Source of the DNA: Paenibacillus sp. W2I17
GTDB taxonomy: Bacteria > Bacillota > Bacilli > Paenibacillales > Paenibacillaceae
Length of the DNA stretch: 64,000 nt
Direction of reading: 5' to 3'
Assembly: GCF_030815985.1 (NCBI RefSeq)
Contig: NZ_JAUSXM010000001.1
Location: 3,224,001-3,288,000 of the forward strand
Below are positions 63,408 to 64,000 of this stretch, piece by piece. The notes beneath the pieces were generated by a model. The model was not told where the DNA came from. It did not search any database and worked only from the letters and a program-made list of their open reading frames with translations. A program made the translations under genes and the position numbers. Every line of letters starts with the position of its first letter. Positions within the stretch are counted from its first letter, which is position 1.

Positions 63408-64000
63408 ATGAGTGTGGGAACGGAAATATATCGCAAAACCTTATTAACCGTGGCAGGCAACAAAGCTGTAGAGAACCTGTCCATTAGATATGGTAAGAAG
63501 CTGGCAGGCAAGTTTATTGCAGGAAACACCTTGGAAGAAGCTCTCGAAGAGATCCGCATACTCAATAACAAAGGCATTATGGCTACGCTCGATCATCTGG
63601 GTGAAGGCATCACCCGCCTGAGCGAAGCGGCATTGTACAGGGATGAGTATGTACGCCTGGTAGAAGGCATTGCACGTGAAGGCGTAGACTCCAACGTCTC
63701 GCTAAAACCAACCCAGATGGGCCTCGCACTTGACCCGGAAGAGGGTTACCGAAATATCCGTACCGTTGCCGCACAAGCCAAATTACATGATCTATTTGTT
63801 CGAATTGATATGGAGGATAGTCCATTTACTCAAGCAACGCTGGATATTGTCCGAAGACTGCACTCGGAAGGACTGCATAATACAGGCACAGTATTGCAAG
63901 CCTACCTGCATCGCACCGAAGAAGATACGCGTGATATGATTCGGGAGGGCATCCGGCTTCGACTGGTTAAAGGTGCTTACAAAGAACCCGGATCAGTCGC
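63408..64000 (+). CDS. putB: Proline dehydrogenase (C-terminus cut off by window end)
   Basis: ATG 63408 follows AAGGAGGAAACGAAA. The first 197 codons are in the window: N-terminal helices (SVGTEIYRKTLLTVAGNKAV), ATLDHLGEG at the first barrel strand, SNVSLKPTQMGLALD, VRIDMEDS and RLRLVKGAYKEP, all signature blocks of FAD-dependent monofunctional proline dehydrogenases. It converts proline to pyrroline-5-carboxylate, the RocA substrate. Divergent from rocA and under its own sigma-54 promoter. Confidence 0.9.
   Translation, partial: MSVGTEIYRKTLLTVAGNKAVENLSIRYGKKLAGKFIAGNTLEEALEEIRILNNKGIMATLDHLGEGITRLSEAALYRDEYVRLVEGIAREGVDSNVSLKPTQMGLALDPEEGYRNIRTVAAQAKLHDLFVRIDMEDSPFTQATLDIVRRLHSEGLHNTGTVLQAYLHRTEEDTRDMIREGIRLRLVKGAYKEPGSV

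Overview
The window is a chromosomal segment of a Gram-positive Firmicute, almost certainly Paenibacillus. The indicators are the dense stock of plant-polysaccharide glycoside hydrolases, LplB/YtcP-type sugar importers with a membrane-bound AraC regulator nearby, a GH9-GH48 cellulase pair carrying CBM3 and fibronectin III modules, an SLH protein, AGGAGG-type ribosome binding sites, frequent GTG/TTG starts, and intrinsic terminators after most genes. I see no rRNA, tRNA, CRISPR array, transposase or phage gene.

Layout. 1-7056: a GH43 endo-arabinanase (cut by the window edge) divergent from an ArsR-headed regulator, then WYL, DinB and YdeI-like genes, and an AraC regulator divergent from a GH43 beta-xylosidase. 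7372-19581: a membrane AraC regulator convergent with a seven-gene operon (two permeases, a binding lipoprotein, GH29 alpha-fucosidase, a CBM9-like protein, a transglutaminase/PNGase-like protein and a GH18 enzyme), which I read as import and cytoplasmic breakdown of a fucosylated, GlcNAc-containing glycan or glycopeptide. 20365-27161: an SLH protein, a heterodimeric multidrug ABC exporter behind a likely leader-peptide attenuator, an Lrp regulator and an MBL-fold hydrolase. 27247-29840: a GH51 arabinofuranosidase divergent from a paralogue of the first ArsR-headed regulator. 29960-37645: an NlpC/P60 hydrolase and the GH48 and GH9 cellulases.

37981-43823: chemoreceptor, PAP2 phosphatase, LCP ligase, acyltransferase and a secreted repeat protein. 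44044-47262 is the most unusual locus: a class I isoprenoid-synthase-like enzyme followed by an 80-residue precursor with a nitrile-hydratase-type (NHLP) leader and a short C-terminal tail carrying a Trp third from the end, facing a 7TM sensor kinase. The arrangement resembles ComQ/ComX, in which an isoprenyl transferase modifies a Trp near the pheromone C-terminus, but with an unrelated leader. 47416-58211: small conserved proteins, an MFS transporter, a frameshifted lipoprotein cyclophilin, an SDR, YwaF-like and VOC proteins, secreted proteins and a second chemoreceptor.

58546-64000 is an amino-acid catabolism block: aspartase, sigma-54 (SigL), 1-pyrroline-5-carboxylate dehydrogenase and proline dehydrogenase. 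The divergent rocA and proline dehydrogenase genes each have a textbook -24/-12 promoter and aspA has a near match, so the sigma factor and probable members of its regulon sit together.

All functional names rest on reading motifs and gene order; no database search was run.
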